DNA of 64,000 nt, taken from assembly GCF_037975245.1 (NCBI RefSeq), contig NC_092564.1, positions 9,833,984-9,897,983 on the forward strand, written 5' to 3'. The notes below the pieces were generated by a model that saw only the letters and a program-made list of their open reading frames with translations, was not told the DNA's origin and made no database searches. This stretch comes from Apostichopus japonicus (lineage: Eukaryota > Echinodermata > Holothuroidea > Aspidochirotida > Stichopodidae). Shown here one piece after another: positions 27,562 through 35,504 of the stretch (position 1 is its first letter; each line of letters starts with the position of its first letter). The position numbers were made by a program, and so were the translations under genes.

Positions 27562-27775
27562 CGTACAGCAGTCGTGTACGTGGGCTTACTTGCAGTTAAG
27601 TAACTGCTTTGTTTAGTTCTTCATACTGTTTTCGTACAGCAGTCGTGTACGTTTTCCCTTTGCAGTAAAGTAACTGCCTTGTTTATTTTTCGTACTGGTT
27701 TAGATACGAATTTCTTACTGTTCACGTACAGCAGCCGTGTACGTTTTCATTCTGCAGTAAAGTAACTGTTTTTAA
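27562..27775 (+). repeat. Three repeated hairpin units in the DIRS leader
   Basis: CGTACAGCAGTCGTGTACG (or CAGCAGCCGTG) occurs at 27,562, 27,633 and 27,725. Each is followed about 30 bases later by GCAGT(T/A)AAGTAACTGC or a close variant. Both motifs are imperfect palindromes, so each unit could form two short hairpins. They lie between the terminal repeat and the first ORF, where the promoter and 5' UTR of the element should be. Confidence 0.75.
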
Positions 27776-27856
27776 TTTAGTTTTCACAGCTTCAGGTCTC
27801 GGAGATTTCTCAAAAAATTTTTTCGGAGATTTCTCGAAAAAAAAAAAAAAAAAAGG

Positions 27857-29780
27857 ATGGAAAACTGCCGTTCTTGTAAGCAGTTCCGTCCGTTCAAAGC
27901 ATGGGATAAGCATGATTTATGCCCAAAGTGTCGCCCATGCGGGAGTAAGCAGACCTGCTCCATTTGCCAGGACTGGACCCAGGAGCGCTGGGATTTGATC
28001 GGTACCTGGCTGGCGGATAAAGCCGCAGAAAAAAGAAAGAAGGCGGCTTCCTCAAAGCAGGGGAAAAAGAAGCCGCCGGCGAAGGAACCCCAGGCGGCCA
28101 TAAGAGATGGCATAAGCCCTAAACATGGGGGAACGGAGGGCGCCATACAAGATGGCTCAAACCCTCCTCAGGAACGGGTATCCATACGAGATGGAGCTAA
28201 TTCCCGTGCGGCGTCAGCTCAGCCACGGCCGCGACCCCAGGAGGGTCCGTCCACTTCAGGCCACGTGGAGTCCAGAAGCCCCCGAAGACAAGCGGTGGCG
28301 GACTTATTTACTTCAACTCCGGGGTCGTGGGACCACAACCGGAGAGATTTCTCGGGGTTCTCCCCGGAGAAGTACGGAACGGCGCCAAAGCCGAAGCAGA
28401 AGCCGTACCCACAGCCGTAGCCGCGGTAGGAGCCGGGAAAGACACCGGCGACCTCGACGCAGGTCGAGGTCTGGCTCGTCGCCCTCGTCCTCGAGCGGAC
28501 ATTCTTCTGGGCGACACAGGGCCAAGAAACGAAAGAGGAGACAATCCCCAGATCCGGGGCAGGCTCTCCTTTCCCAGGTTAAAGACCTCCTGGGACAATT
28601 GCTACAAAAGCCGAGTCAACAGGACCCGGAACAACAAGGGGCTCCGTCAATTCCACCACAACCGGCGCCACCGCCAGCACCGGTTACGGACGATCTCGCC
28701 CCTGAGGAGGCCCAGGCAGATCCCTGGGACGACGTCTCCTCCAGAGCTGATGATGCGCTGTCAATCGCAGCTAGTGCCCGCCTCCTCAGTGGAGACTCCG
28801 AGGCGGAGGATGAAGAACCCTTACGGGGTACAGAAATTTCGGCGGAAGCCTTTGAGAAGGCGACGGCAGTACTCCGCAGAGTCCTCGGCTTCGAGGAAAG
28901 GGTGGATGCGCGGGCCCACGAGGGGCCGGCATCCAAACTCACTTTGAACGCGGCCACCCAAAAGCCTCGAGCCTCCATCCCGGTGGATGTGGAATGTAGA
29001 GAGCGGTTCGAGGCGGTGGCACAGGCGAAACGCTGGACAGCCTTCCAGCGATCAGCCCATCGCACTTTCCACGTGGGCGACGAAGACTGGGAAAGTCTTT
29101 TCACGCCACCCCAAATCCCGCCTCAAGTGAAGGAGAGACTTCGGTCGGCGGGTGCCTTAGACGGCAAAGACAAGTTCAGGGAGAAGGGTGCACAGACCCT
29201 AGAATCCTCCCTGTTCGACGTAGATAGGGCCTCCCGCGCAGGGATGAAGTACTCGTCAGCCCTATTACTTTTCGCCGAGCTATTGAACAGATCGTTCCAA
29301 CAGGCCCAGGCATCGGGTATCTCCCGCAAAGATACCGCCGCCATCATTGCCCTCCTGGGACCCGTTTCCAGGATGGTATTAGACCAGTTCGCCCGCGTCT
29401 CGGTTAAGGCTACCTTGACACGTCGGGACCTGGTTCTGAACTCCCTGAATTGGTCGTCCAGATCCACGGCGGACGCGTTCCGCAACTTACCGATCCTGGG
29501 CAGCGACCTCTTCGGCGGCAAGTTCGATGACAAACTCCGGGAGGAGGCAGAGAGAATGAAATCTCTGAGGGAGGCGGATGAGCACATGTCCTGCCCGACC
29601 TCATCCTCGCGCCCACGTTTTGACTCAAGACAAGGTAGCCGCTCAAGATCCAGCTACAGTCAGAGTCGGGGCGCTCCGCGAACGCAGCAACAATCCGCTC
29701 CTTCGCGGCCCGAACACAGGCCGTACCGCCCGCAATACCGCGGAAGCCGCGGAAGCCGCGGGCGCGGTAAACGGCCCTAG
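27857..29780 (+). CDS. DIRS ORF1 (gag-like), frame-disrupted
   Basis: The ATG at 27,857 follows a poly-A run. The N-terminus has paired cysteines (CRSC, CPKCRPC, CSIC) suggesting a zinc-binding module. A Lys-rich stretch and three spaced IRDG/IQDG repeats follow. That frame stops at about 28,420. The frame one base over is open from 28,125 to 29,780 and continues with an Arg/Ser-rich (SRSRSRTHSRSRG) segment. After that come a Gln/Pro linker, an acidic region, a likely capsid-like alpha-helical domain (about 28,850-29,560) and an Arg/Gly/Ser-rich tail ending GSRGRGKRP. The switch point lies near 28,340-28,420. It needs either a +1 shift during translation or a single-base indel in this copy. 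Nucleic-acid binding is expected from the RS and RG regions. The ORF overlaps the RT ORF at its 3' end. Confidence 0.75.
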
Positions 29781-31851
29781 GGATGCCCACCCCACCGTAG
29801 CGGCCAAGGCCAAGGTGGGGGGGCGACTAAGAGTTTTCTGGGCTCACTGGGAGAAAATCGACCCAGGAGCCTGGGTACTGGACGTGGTAAAAAGGGGCTA
29901 CGAGATAGAGTTCTCGTCTACCCCACCCCAATATGGCCTCTTCGCAACCACGCCAGTACCCGAGATACCGGAAAAGCGGGCCGCCCTCGAGGACGAGATC
30001 AACAGTCTTCTCAAAAAAGGCGCCATTACGCGGGTCACCACCGCAAACGCGGACGGCCCCCTCTTCCGGTCCTCGTTCTTCCTCACGCCGAAGAAGAACG
30101 GGACTTGGAGGCCCATCCTGAACCTCAGACCTCTCAACAGGAGGTTCATCCGACCGGAGAGGTTCAGGATGGAGACTCTCACATCAATCCTCCACCTACT
30201 GCGCCCAGGGATGTGGGCATCCTCCGTCGATCTAAAGGATGCCTACCTACATATCCCCATCCGACTCGAGGACCAGCGGTTCCTCGCGTTCAGGTACAAG
30301 GCCATAGATTACCGCTTCACAGCGCTACCATTTGGCCTCTCCACGGCACCCAGGGTTTTCACCAGGGTAACAAGGGCGGTCCTGGCTCACCTCCGCCGAA
30401 ACGGGGTAATGGTGTTCGCCTACCTAGACGATTGGTTAGTACTCGGCAACTCCCAACAAGGGGCTCTCGCCAGTACAAACGCCACCGTCTCCCTCCTGAC
30501 GAAACTGGGGTGGTTAATCAATGTCGAGAAATCCAACCTCGTGCCCACTCAATCGATCATATACTTAGGGGCCCGTCTCGACCTCGCCAGCGGCATGGTC
30601 TACCCGACGGCCGAAAGAACGGCAAGCCTAGTGGCCACGGCCAGAAAAATACTAGGCAATCGGAATACCCCAGCGCTCACGTGGCAGCGCCTATTGGGGA
30701 AGATGGCGAGCTTCACAGACCTTCTAGACCTGTGCAGACTCAGAATGAGGCCGCTCCAGCGGCACCTCCTCAAACACTATGCCCCGGATCGGTCGTCGGC
30801 GGCAACGCCAATCCCACTTCCAACGGGGCTTCGCCCGTTTCTCACGTGGTGGGCAGAGTCGGACAGGATCGCGGCAGGGCGACCTTTCCGGAACCCAGCC
30901 CCTACAACGTCGATCACGACGGATGCCTCCCTCAGCGGCTGGGGAGCGGTATGGGGCACACACACAGTTGCCGGCGAATGGGCGGAGCCCGAGAGGGGTC
31001 TCCATATCAATATTTTAGAGACGGAAGCGGTCCTGAGGGCCGTACGTCACTGGGCAACCCACCTAACGGGCCACACTGTCACGGTCCGGTCAGACAACAC
31101 CACGACCGTGGCGTATATCAACCGTCAAGGGGGCACTCGATCCCTGGCCCTCCTACGCAGGACATGGGACCTGCTCGTCCTCTGCGACTCCCTTCGGATC
31201 GGCCTACGGGCGTCCCACCTAGCAGGGAAAGACAATATACTGGCAGACGCACTGTCCAGGGGGTATCTAGACAATGGGGAATGGGAGCTCTCCCGAACGT
31301 GGTCCGACCACATATTCCACCTGTTCGGCAGGCCGTCCGTCGACATGTTCGCGACGGCCAAGAACGCCAAACTCCCGACGTTCTGCTCCAGATACCACGA
31401 CCCGCAGGCCTGGAAGACCGACGCCCTAGTCGTCTCATGGGCGGGCCTCTCCATGTACGCCTTTCCCCCACTGGGATTACTCCGCAGAATTCTCACGATG
31501 CTTCGGGACGTGGAAGCGGACATGCTTTTGATCGCACCTTGCTGGCCCAATCAAGCATGGTTCCCACTCATCATCGAAATGCTGGTGGACCTACCATACA
31601 AATTCCCACCGGCCGCCAAGCTCCTCTCCCAACGGAGCGGCCACATAACCCACCCCGACATCACGAGCCTCCATCTAGCTGCGTGGAAACTCTCCGGCTC
31701 TCGCTCCAGACAGCGGGGTTTCCACCGGAGGTTGCGGACATTGCAGTGGATGCCCGCCGGCAGTCCACGGTTAAAACATACGATTCTAGACTGCACCGAT
31801 ACTATGTTTGGGCCGGGGACAACGCTGCTGATCCCGTGGAGGCCTCAGTAG
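29578..31851 (+). CDS. DIRS ORF2: reverse transcriptase / RNase H polyprotein with C-terminal extension
   Basis: The open frame runs 757 codons, overlapping gag by about 200 bases in a different frame. The conserved part starts near LRVFWAHWEKIDPG. RT landmarks are FFLTPKKNGTWRPILNLRPL, SSVDLKDAYLHIPI (motif A), ALPFGLSTAPRVFTRV (motif B) and VFAYLDDWLVLG (catalytic YLDD). RNase H landmarks are TTDASLSGWGA, the ILETEAV glutamate, RSDNTTTVAYIN and DALSRG. The last about 150 residues (SVDMFATAKNAKLPTF, MYAFPP, IAPCWPNQAWFP) match the region of DIRS elements usually annotated as a methyltransferase-like domain. I cannot confirm that activity. All catalytic positions I can identify are present. 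The frame ends after HPDITSLHLAAWKLSG, overlapping the recombinase ORF. Confidence 0.92.
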   Translation: MSTCPARPHPRAHVLTQDKVAAQDPATVRVGALRERSNNPLLRGPNTGRTARNTAEAAEAAGAVNGPRDAHPTVAAKAKVGGRLRVFWAHWEKIDPGAWVLDVVKRGYEIEFSSTPPQYGLFATTPVPEIPEKRAALEDEINSLLKKGAITRVTTANADGPLFRSSFFLTPKKNGTWRPILNLRPLNRRFIRPERFRMETLTSILHLLRPGMWASSVDLKDAYLHIPIRLEDQRFLAFRYKAIDYRFTALPFGLSTAPRVFTRVTRAVLAHLRRNGVMVFAYLDDWLVLGNSQQGALASTNATVSLLTKLGWLINVEKSNLVPTQSIIYLGARLDLASGMVYPTAERTASLVATARKILGNRNTPALTWQRLLGKMASFTDLLDLCRLRMRPLQRHLLKHYAPDRSSAATPIPLPTGLRPFLTWWAESDRIAAGRPFRNPAPTTSITTDASLSGWGAVWGTHTVAGEWAEPERGLHINILETEAVLRAVRHWATHLTGHTVTVRSDNTTTVAYINRQGGTRSLALLRRTWDLLVLCDSLRIGLRASHLAGKDNILADALSRGYLDNGEWELSRTWSDHIFHLFGRPSVDMFATAKNAKLPTFCSRYHDPQAWKTDALVVSWAGLSMYAFPPLGLLRRILTMLRDVEADMLLIAPCWPNQAWFPLIIEMLVDLPYKFPPAAKLLSQRSGHITHPDITSLHLAAWKLSGSRSRQRGFHRRLRTLQWMPAGSPRLKHTILDCTDTMFGPGTTLLIPWRPQ

Positions 31852-32744
31852 ACCAGGTGGCGGCCTTCCTACTCGAACTCTTCCGAGAAGGGAAGCAAAT
31901 AAGTGCAATTAGAAATTACCGCTCCGCAATAGCAGCGGTTCACAGCGGATTCTCGGATGGCTCCTCAGTAGGAACCAACCCGGTCCTCCGCCAGGTCTTA
32001 AGGGGCATGTTCCACAGACGCCCTCCCAGGCGCCGCCTGGCCCCGTCATGGGCCCTCCACGAGGTCCTGACGACCCTTGTGGGCTCTCCGTACGAGCCGT
32101 TACACAATGCTCCATTGGACAAACTAACACACAAAACTCTGTTTCTGATCGCGGCCGCCTCTGCCAGGCGCAGAAGCTGTCTCCACGCGCTCACCCTCCA
32201 ACGGGGGTTCACGAGGTTCGAACCAGGAGGAGTCAGATTACTACCTGACCCTCACTTCCTCCCAAAGAACCAATCAGTAACCTTTACCCCGAACGAGATC
32301 TTCCTACCGAGTCTGTCACAAGCCTCGTCAATCGCGGAAGACAAGCGCTGGTGCCCTGTCCGAGCCCTTAAGTGGTACATAGAGAGGACCAAACAGCTAC
32401 GTACCTCGGACAGGCTCTTCATTTTACCGCGGTCGCCCTACACCCCGGCCTCAAAGGACACCATTTCACGGTGGATGGCCGACTTAATTCGTGCCCACAC
32501 CCAGCCTGGGGAACCCGTCCGGGCGCACGACGTCCGAGGCCACGCCACGTCCAGGGCGTGGTTCCGGGGGGTTCCCCTGGAAGATATTATGAAGGCGGCG
32601 GCCTGGAAGACCCCGTCTTCCTTTGTCGCCTGTTATCTCACAAACACCCCTGCCACGGAAGGGGATTTTGCCCGAGCGGCCCTAGGTCCGCCGCCCGCGA
32701 GATCCTCGACCCACCGCCAGGGCTCCTGTGTCACAAATGCATAG
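31683..32744 (+). CDS. DIRS ORF3: tyrosine recombinase
   Basis: This frame is open from well upstream (30,105). The conserved protein begins near VETLRLSLQTAGFPPEVADI and overlaps the end of the RT ORF, so it is probably reached by frameshift or reinitiation rather than by its own clear ATG. The N-terminal SAM-like core-binding region is QSTVKTYDSRLHRYYVW to AIRNYRSAIAAVHSG. The catalytic domain shows the first arginine in AAASARRRSCLHAL, the His-x-x-Arg box in RAHDVRGHATSRAW, and the nucleophilic tyrosine in FVACYLTN. This enzyme replaces the DDE integrase of LTR elements and inserts a circular DNA without target duplication. The frame reaches a normal stop just inside the internal complementary region, with no disruption seen. 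Confidence 0.92.
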   Translation: METLRLSLQTAGFPPEVADIAVDARRQSTVKTYDSRLHRYYVWAGDNAADPVEASVDQVAAFLLELFREGKQISAIRNYRSAIAAVHSGFSDGSSVGTNPVLRQVLRGMFHRRPPRRRLAPSWALHEVLTTLVGSPYEPLHNAPLDKLTHKTLFLIAAASARRRSCLHALTLQRGFTRFEPGGVRLLPDPHFLPKNQSVTFTPNEIFLPSLSQASSIAEDKRWCPVRALKWYIERTKQLRTSDRLFILPRSPYTPASKDTISRWMADLIRAHTQPGEPVRAHDVRGHATSRAWFRGVPLEDIMKAAAWKTPSSFVACYLTNTPATEGDFARAALGPPPARSSTHRQGSCVTNA

Positions 32745-32833
32745 GTTATATGAGGTGAGGGAGTACGCGCTGTGAATTCCCCAAACCTTAACCGGTTTGT
32801 GAATTAACGAGCGACGTACTCACCTCATATAAC
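32736..32833. repeat. Internal complementary region of the DIRS element
   Basis: The first part (32,736 to about 32,778) is the reverse complement of the left terminus. The second part (about 32,777-32,833) is the reverse complement of the right terminus. They are fused at GTGAATTCCCC. In the DIRS replication model this region templates the junction of the two ends, giving a circular DNA that the tyrosine recombinase inserts. The match to both ends is essentially perfect, which argues that this copy is young. It starts just before the recombinase stop codon. Confidence 0.92.
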
Positions 32834-33173
32834 ATCCCGACCCGCCTCCCCACTATGGGGGACCTCGCGGACGGAACCATACAACCACGTCGGATACCCT
32901 CCTCGGATACTAGGGGAACTGGCCACACAGATATGACCATGTGACGGCCTTTCCCCCCAGGAATTTTCGAGGGATGTCGTGGGGTCCCGCCTACACCCAC
33001 CGACGACCCACTCTGGACCCACTTCGGGCCCACTCAGGACCCACCTGTCACCCACACCAGCCCACCTAGGGCCTCTTCAGGTGAGAATGTTTTTGGTTGT
33101 ATCCTCGGGGTTTCCGCCCCTTGGTCGATCCTCTCCCCCTTCTCCGTCCGGTGCCGCACCATTGCGGCCTGGA
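32834..33173 (+). other. DIRS 3' untranslated segment
   Basis: A GC-rich region between the internal complementary region and the right terminal repeat. It includes a low-complexity run of GGACCCAC-type repeats (about 33,000-33,065). No reading frame of significance was seen. Confidence 0.6.
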
Positions 33174-33309
33174 AATTACGGAAGGGAGATGGCCACACTT
33201 ACATACAGACAAATTGCCAGATGCTAGAGCGAGGTTAATACGGTAATGCATAGGTTATATGAGGTGAGTACGTCGCTCGTTAATTCACAAACCGGTTAAG
33301 GTTTGGGGA
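33174..33309 (-). repeat. Right terminus and inverted terminal repeat of the DIRS element
   Basis: Bases 33,174-33,268 mirror the left repeat. The outer 41 bases, from TACGTCGCTCG to GGTTTGGGGA, are unique to the right end, and their complement also lies in the internal complementary region. Confidence 0.92.
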
Positions 33310-33853
33310 TTCTATTGCATTACGACGGTTCACCTCAGGAACTTGAACAACTAGTAAACAGGTTGAATGAAATTCACCGCTTCTTAAAGTTTACGGTAGA
33401 AATATTACACACCGAGGTAACATACCTAGATTTGAAAATCTTCAAAGGTCCAAGGTTTGAAACCAATGGGTTATTAGACACCAAAGTCTACACCAAACCC
33501 ACGGAAACCTTCCAATACCTCGACAGAAACTCTGCACACCCACTTGCCACTTTTAAAGGCTTCATTAAAGGGGAAGTCTTACGATACGCACGTCTCTGTA
33601 ACAATGAGACTGATTTCTTACAGAAAAAGAATGCGTTCACAGAGAAACTGTTACTCCGTAACTATAAGAAAGAGGAAATTGCCTCAGCCACGAAAGGCAT
33701 AAAATTTGAAAACCGTGGGCAATACCTCACTACCAAACCTAAACAAAAGGAACCACCAATGGTGTTCAAGCTTACCTATACACCCCATATCAAAACCACG
33801 CATTTGAAAAATGTACTTTTGAAACATTGGCACTTAATCTTGCAACACGCGGA
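33310..33853 (+). pseudogene. Penelope-like reverse transcriptase, fragment 2 (between DIRS and MITE)
   Basis: Resumes in the same frame as fragment 1 just after motif C (ILLHYDGSPQELEQLVNRLN). It continues with EVTYLDLKIFKG, TKVYTKPTETFQYLDRNSAH and GEVLRYARLCN. These hydrophobic YLD and YTKPTDxxQYL-like blocks are the conserved RT thumb/C-terminal region of Penelope-like and telomerase-related RTs. There are no internal stops over about 180 codons. It is cut at LILQHA by the hAT-like MITE. Confidence 0.85.
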
Positions 33854-34704
33854 CAGGGGCGTAGCGAAGGTTTTTTTGTTGGGGGGTATGGAGGATTTGA
33901 TTTGCCGACGGATCTGGAAGTGGTGACTGAAATGGGGGAGGGGTCTAAATTTTTAGTTTTGAAACGTCCTTAGATGCAATCTGGTGCATATTTTAAGTCA
34001 AATTTGGCACCGTAGAATTTCCATTTCGATATTATTTTTATGGCAGTCGGCAGAAGAAGAATTAATTGGGACCAATTATCGAACTGTGTTTTCTCTTTCA
34101 CCGATCGTTGAAATAGTGAAACTTCGTGATGAAAATGTTCAGAAAACTTTCCGGTAATGAGAAATAACAACATTCATTGATATACAAGCGAGAAACGTTA
34201 AAAATTGTGTACAATTCGTGAGCCATGTCCTTAAGTTTTCCACGGAGAACGAATGACATCTGCGATGACGTCATTCTGAACAGAGGATAATAACAACACG
34301 TTGTCACACGATAGCACGACTCATGGGCTGCGGCCTATACGGAAGCCTTTAATTCCATTTCTTTCACTGAGTTGCCGGCGATTCTGGCACTCGTCTAGCT
34401 GAGCCTGGCTACAGTAGCTATACTGACGGCCGTGACATTATCAGTTATTTGCCGAGAGGTTTTTAACTTGCAGGCGTCGGGTGATTGGATTGGTGAATGA
34501 GTTTATCAGATGAATAACTGGAAAATCGAAATAACCGATAAAGAAGCTCCCGTTCTCCTTTTCTCTATTCAGCTTTCCTTCTTTCTTCCCCTTCCGCTCT
34601 CTTCACCTTTTCTCCTTTTGCCGACAGACCCAAAATTTGCCGACAGCAACCAAATTATTGGGGGGTGTGACACCCCCACACCCCCCCCGCTCGCTACGCC
34701 CCTG
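33854..34704. mobile_element. hAT-like MITE (851 bp) inserted in the Penelope-like RT
   Basis: It has perfect 14-bp terminal inverted repeats, CAGGGGCGTAGCGA and its complement. The 8-bp flanking duplications are CACGCGGA (33,846-33,853) and CACGCAGA (34,705-34,712), with one mismatch. CAGGGGCGTAGC ends and 8-bp duplications are characteristic of hAT transposons. No transposase is encoded. The subterminal block CCTTAGATGCAATCTGGTGC is shared, with changes, with the outer hAT-like element (about 26,370) and the fragment at about 63,630. Its removal restores the host element's reading frame. Confidence 0.88.
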
Positions 34705-34872
34705 CACGCAGAATTATCCAAACTGTTTCCAAAAGAACCGATTCTAGCCTACACAAGGGCCCAAAATCTCAAAGATTTACTTATTAACTCAAGGTTTCAT
34801 ACTAACGAAGAATCAGCTGACTCTCAAGGTTCACACGAAGCTCTTTTAGATGCTCCTATAGCTGCACTATGA
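34705..34872 (+). pseudogene. Penelope-like reverse transcriptase, fragment 3 (C-terminal end)
   Basis: From the MITE's right target duplication, the frame reads HAELSKLFPKEPILAYTRAQ, then NLKDLLINSRF, and stops at 34,870-34,872. Taking out the MITE and one 8-bp duplication restores a continuous frame from fragment 2. The FP-P-x-AYTRAxNLKDLL block is typical of the region after the RT in Penelope-like elements. No endonuclease domain follows. Confidence 0.8.
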
Positions 34873-35112
34873 GTCCATAAAAACTCGTGCACAGAAAATA
34901 GATGCATTTTGAGAACGAGACGCCCAGGCCGAATATAAAATATTCAAAGGCTACTACTGATGAAGCTCCTCCTATAAAGTTTGAGAGCGGAAACCGGTCT
35001 AGTTGGTCATAAGAACCTACACTAGTCTCTCCTACTATTAACAGTACACTCAATTCACCTAATAGGTGCAATTATGTTTCACCACGAGGAGCATGCTATA
35101 AGTTCATGTTCC

Positions 35113-35194
35113 TCGGGCCCTCCCTTAAAAATACTTCAGGTTCTTGGCGACTACGTTGCGTTAGATAGTGTAAAACCGCCTACACCCCCTTTCA
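35113..35194 (-). repeat. Right inverted terminal repeat of the Penelope-like element
   Basis: The complement of the left repeat, starting TCGGGCCCTCCC and ending CCCCCTTTCATT just inside the target duplication. Bases 34,873-35,112 between the RT stop and this repeat are non-coding 3' sequence of the element. Confidence 0.8.
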
Positions 35195-35197
35195 TTC

Positions 35198-35216
35198 AGA
35201 TAATTATGATATACTT
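35198..35216 (+). repeat. Right target-site duplication of the Penelope-like insertion
   Basis: An exact 19-base direct repeat of 26,598-26,616, immediately outside the right inverted repeat of the element. Confidence 0.8.
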
Positions 35217-35504
35217 GCTAACTGTGCATTGATTTTCCCTGACAGTAATAGTCAGCACTATAGTACTGAGCCGTATCTAATTAATACGTGATGTCGCGTA
35301 GGCCTGATAATTGCCTTAGTTTCAAATTTGGAATAAAAACGATCGCGTTTCAGGGAAGAGCAGCTGGATATATATTAGGCTTTTCTTTCACCAAGTTATG
35401 CCTATTAGGAATTTGAAGTACTCCCACATAAAAAAAACGCAACTGATTTCCAAAAAGGGGGGGCCGGGGCCGGGTCGGCCCCCCCTGGATCCGCCCCTGT
35501 TGCA

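Larger units (their letters stand above)
27183..33309 (+). mobile_element. DIRS-type tyrosine-recombinase retrotransposon (about 6.1 kb, nearly intact)
   Basis: The GC-rich block (well above its AT-rich surroundings) carries the full DIRS layout. This is an inverted terminal repeat, a leader, a gag-like ORF, overlapping RT/RNase H and tyrosine recombinase ORFs, an internal complementary region and the opposite inverted terminal repeat. There is no target-site duplication, as expected for insertion by a recombinase through a circular intermediate. It sits in the RT active-site motif of a Penelope-like element. The boundaries are inferred from where the internal complementary region stops matching the termini and could be off by one to three bases. 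Confidence 0.92.
26617..35197 (+). mobile_element. Penelope-like retroelement, 5'-truncated and split by two later insertions
   Basis: Bounded by 19-bp direct repeats and by inverted repeats (26,620-26,705 against 35,113-35,194, nearly identical over about 85 bp). Its RT coding sequence survives in three pieces: 26,703-27,182, 33,310-33,853 and 34,705-34,872. These are separated by a DIRS element and a MITE. Removing the insertions leaves roughly 1.6 kb, so the element was short. The N-terminal part of RT is absent at the left repeat junction, and no GIY-YIG endonuclease is visible after the RT. Penelope-like elements are known for pseudo-LTRs in direct or inverted arrangement and for 5' truncation, which fits this structure. 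Confidence 0.8.
26229..35499. mobile_element. Outer hAT-like non-autonomous DNA transposon, carrying the whole nest
   Basis: The left end CAGGGGCGGATCCAGG (26,229-26,244) is a perfect 16-bp inverted copy of the right end (35,484-35,499). Both ends are flanked by TTGCA (26,224-26,228 and 35,500-35,504), consistent with a 5-bp target duplication. CAGGGGCG-type ends are typical of hAT-like MITEs in animals. A 5-bp duplication would fit the hAT5 group, since classical hAT makes 8 bp. The element's own sequence is only about 370 bases on the left and 283 on the right; everything between is a later insertion. Subterminal sequence (GCTTAGATGCAAAATGGTG) resembles that of the MITE at 33,854 and the fragment at 63.5 kb. 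No transposase is encoded. Confidence 0.75.

Noticed and set aside
28616-29587. Long minus-strand frames opposite the DIRS gag and RT ORFs
   Set aside because: Antisense shadows in GC-rich DNA where stop codons are rare; the plus strand carries the RT, RNase H and recombinase motifs.
30105-31680. Upstream part of the 879-codon frame leading to the recombinase
   Set aside because: It overlaps the RT/RNase H frame and reads as low-complexity Pro/Arg/Gly sequence. Only the part after about 31,683 shows recombinase homology.
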